Source: Microcaldota archaeon (GTDB taxonomy: Archaea; Micrarchaeota; Micrarchaeia; Anstonellales; Bilamarchaeaceae). Taken from it: a stretch of 5,053 nt of DNA. The stretch spans positions 1 through 5,053 of the forward strand of contig JAHFGR010000101.1 in assembly GCA_023247345.1 (NCBI GenBank). Reading direction: 5' to 3'. Position numbers and translations under genes: made by a program. The notes under the pieces are model-generated. The model had not been told where the DNA came from, made no database searches, and saw only the letters and a program-made list of their open reading frames with translations. Of this stretch, positions 4,269-5,053 are shown one piece after another (the stretch's first letter is position 1; the number at the start of each line of letters is the position of its first letter).

Positions 4269-5053
4269 GTGACAAACAATTTTTTTATATCTGGAATACC
4301 AAAAGCTGGAAAGACTACACTGCTCAATAGAATAATAAAAGAATTAAAATCGCAGGGATATTCTGTTGGCGGATTTGTATCTCCGGAGATTAAAGAGCAT
4401 GGAACTCGCGAAGGATTTTATGTCGAGGATGTTGCAAGCGGCAAAACTGCGTTATTGGCATCGACTGTAGGTGATGGACCAAAAATCAGCAAGTATCACG
4501 TAGACGTAAAAAGTTTTGAAAGCATTGCCCTGCCATGCATGCATGATACGAAAAAGTACGACGTAGTATTTATTGACGAAATCGGAAGAATGGAATTAGA
4601 AAGCGTAAAATTTGGTGATGCACTCGAAGAACTATTGCAATCTCCAAAACCAATAATTGCAAGTTTGCACGGGGATTTTGTCCGCGAATATGAAAACTTT
4701 GGAAATGTTTATAGGATGACGGAGAATAATCGCAATGAAGTTGAAATGGAAATAATGAATAGTCTGATGAAAATTTTGGGCAAGCCAAGTAAAAAAATTG
4801 AAAAGAAGCAGGTTGAATCAGTAAATACCGGCAAGAGAAAAATTGAGATAAAGGAGGGAAAGCGGGAGGCAATAGGCAGTAAGCCAGAGGCGAGAATGGC
4901 TGTAGGCAGGAGGGTAGAGGCGGTAGATAGAAAGGCGAAGGAAAAAAACCAGATGACAAAAATAAGAAAGAAAAACGCATCAAAACAAAAAGAAAAAGAG
5001 AAAAAACCAGAAAAGAAAGAGGAGAAGAAAGGCTTCCTGGGCAAAATTAAAAA
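4269..5053 (+). CDS. THEP1-family nucleoside-triphosphatase with a long basic C-terminal tail (3' partial)
   Basis: The first 170 or so residues match the THEP1 NTPase family, P-loop enzymes that hydrolyse several NTPs and whose cellular role is unclear. The Walker A motif is GIPKAGKTT (9-17, Lys15). Family landmarks follow in order: GGF (34-36), GTREGF (45-50), SGKTALLAS (57-65), SKYHVDV (74-80), Walker B VVFIDEIGRMEL (99-110, Asp103 and Glu104) and IIASLHG (129-135). Family members usually end at about 170-190 residues. Here the frame continues from about residue 171 to at least 261 with a hydrophilic Lys/Arg/Glu-rich, probably disordered tail that contains a degenerate heptamer DNA repeat and reaches GFLGKIK near the window edge with no stop. 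The tail could bind nucleic acid or acidic surfaces. It could also be a linker to a further domain beyond the window. The start is GTG at 4269, supported by GGTGAT and by the family's usual distance from Met to the P-loop. Family call is firm; the biological role is not known. Confidence 0.9.
   Translation, partial: MTNNFFISGIPKAGKTTLLNRIIKELKSQGYSVGGFVSPEIKEHGTREGFYVEDVASGKTALLASTVGDGPKISKYHVDVKSFESIALPCMHDTKKYDVVFIDEIGRMELESVKFGDALEELLQSPKPIIASLHGDFVREYENFGNVYRMTENNRNEVEMEIMNSLMKILGKPSKKIEKKQVESVNTGKRKIEIKEGKREAIGSKPEARMAVGRRVEAVDRKAKEKNQMTKIRKKNASKQKEKEKKPEKKEEKKGFLGKIK
4867..4939 (+). repeat. Degenerate heptamer repeat (AGGCRRT-like) inside the NTPase tail
   Basis: Successive seven-base units read AGGCAAT (4867), AGGCAGT (4874), AAGCCAG (4881), AGGCGAG (4888) and AATGGCT (4895). 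After a two-base shift come AGGCAGG (4904), AGGGTAG (4911), AGGCGGT (4918) and AGATAGA (4925), then after one more base AGGCGAA (4933). The stretch is richer in G than its surroundings. Because seven is not a multiple of three, the reading frame shifts through the unit, producing varied residues with recurring Glu-Ala pairs (200-201, 207-208, 217-218). Its opposite strand is also open for a long way, which explains spurious minus-strand frames here. Confidence 0.5.

Noticed and set aside
4267..4272. ATG at 4267 as start of the NTPase gene
   Set aside because: It is out of frame and is followed immediately by TGA. The overlapping GTG at 4269 is in frame with the P-loop.
4570..5044. Two long minus-strand frames opposite the NTPase gene
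   Set aside because: They are rich in Phe, Leu, Pro, Ser and Cys because they mirror the Lys/Glu-rich tail and heptamer repeat. The plus strand has clear THEP1 motifs in the first part.
1..5053. CRISPR array, insertion sequence, integrase or toxin-antitoxin genes
   Set aside because: No spaced direct repeats, transposase motifs, terminal inverted repeats around a gene, or small paired genes are present.

Overview
The window looks like part of an AT-rich archaeal chromosome. Three things point to archaea: a long secreted protein with the C-terminal signature of the Methanococcus-type (MJ0822-like) S-layer family, TTTATAA-type TATA boxes at the right distance from starts, and Shine-Dalgarno sites of the GGTGA type. 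An S-layer protein of this kind beside a single-domain RNase Z and a THEP1-type NTPase would suit a DPANN lineage (for example Woesearchaeota or Pacearchaeota), but the lineage is an inference and no rRNA is present to settle it.

Layout. Bases 1-84 are a T-rich (minus strand) run-off zone that probably terminates the S-layer transcript. Bases 85-2997 (minus) encode a 970-residue S-layer precursor with a signal peptide, ten cysteines in five close pairs and 13 N-glycosylation sequons. Bases 2998-3318 contain no convincing protein gene but are rich in structure: a GAGGTGA ribosome binding site, a second AGGAGG motif, a candidate three-way-junction RNA with a loop pseudoknot, two mutually exclusive hairpins, several TATA-like elements, a 17-base palindrome, and short inverted repeats after the upstream gene. 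Bases 3319-4206 (minus) encode a complete ribonuclease Z with all metal ligands. Bases 4207-4268 are a divergent promoter built on one palindromic TATA box. Bases 4269-5053 (plus) hold a GTG-started THEP1-family NTPase, open at the window edge, whose normal-length core is followed by an unusual lysine-rich tail of at least 89 residues.

How it fits together. RNase Z (tRNA 3'-end maturation) and the NTPase are divergent housekeeping-type genes that probably share one TATA element; RNase Z appears leaderless, whereas the NTPase has a short leader with a ribosome binding site. The S-layer gene follows RNase Z on the same strand but is separated by 321 bases with its own promoter signals and a long leader, so it is best read as a separate, highly expressed unit. 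The most promising candidate for something undescribed is that leader: several 6-7 bp complementary segments combine into one compact fold ending just before the translation start of the S-layer gene. It rests on hand-found complementarity only.
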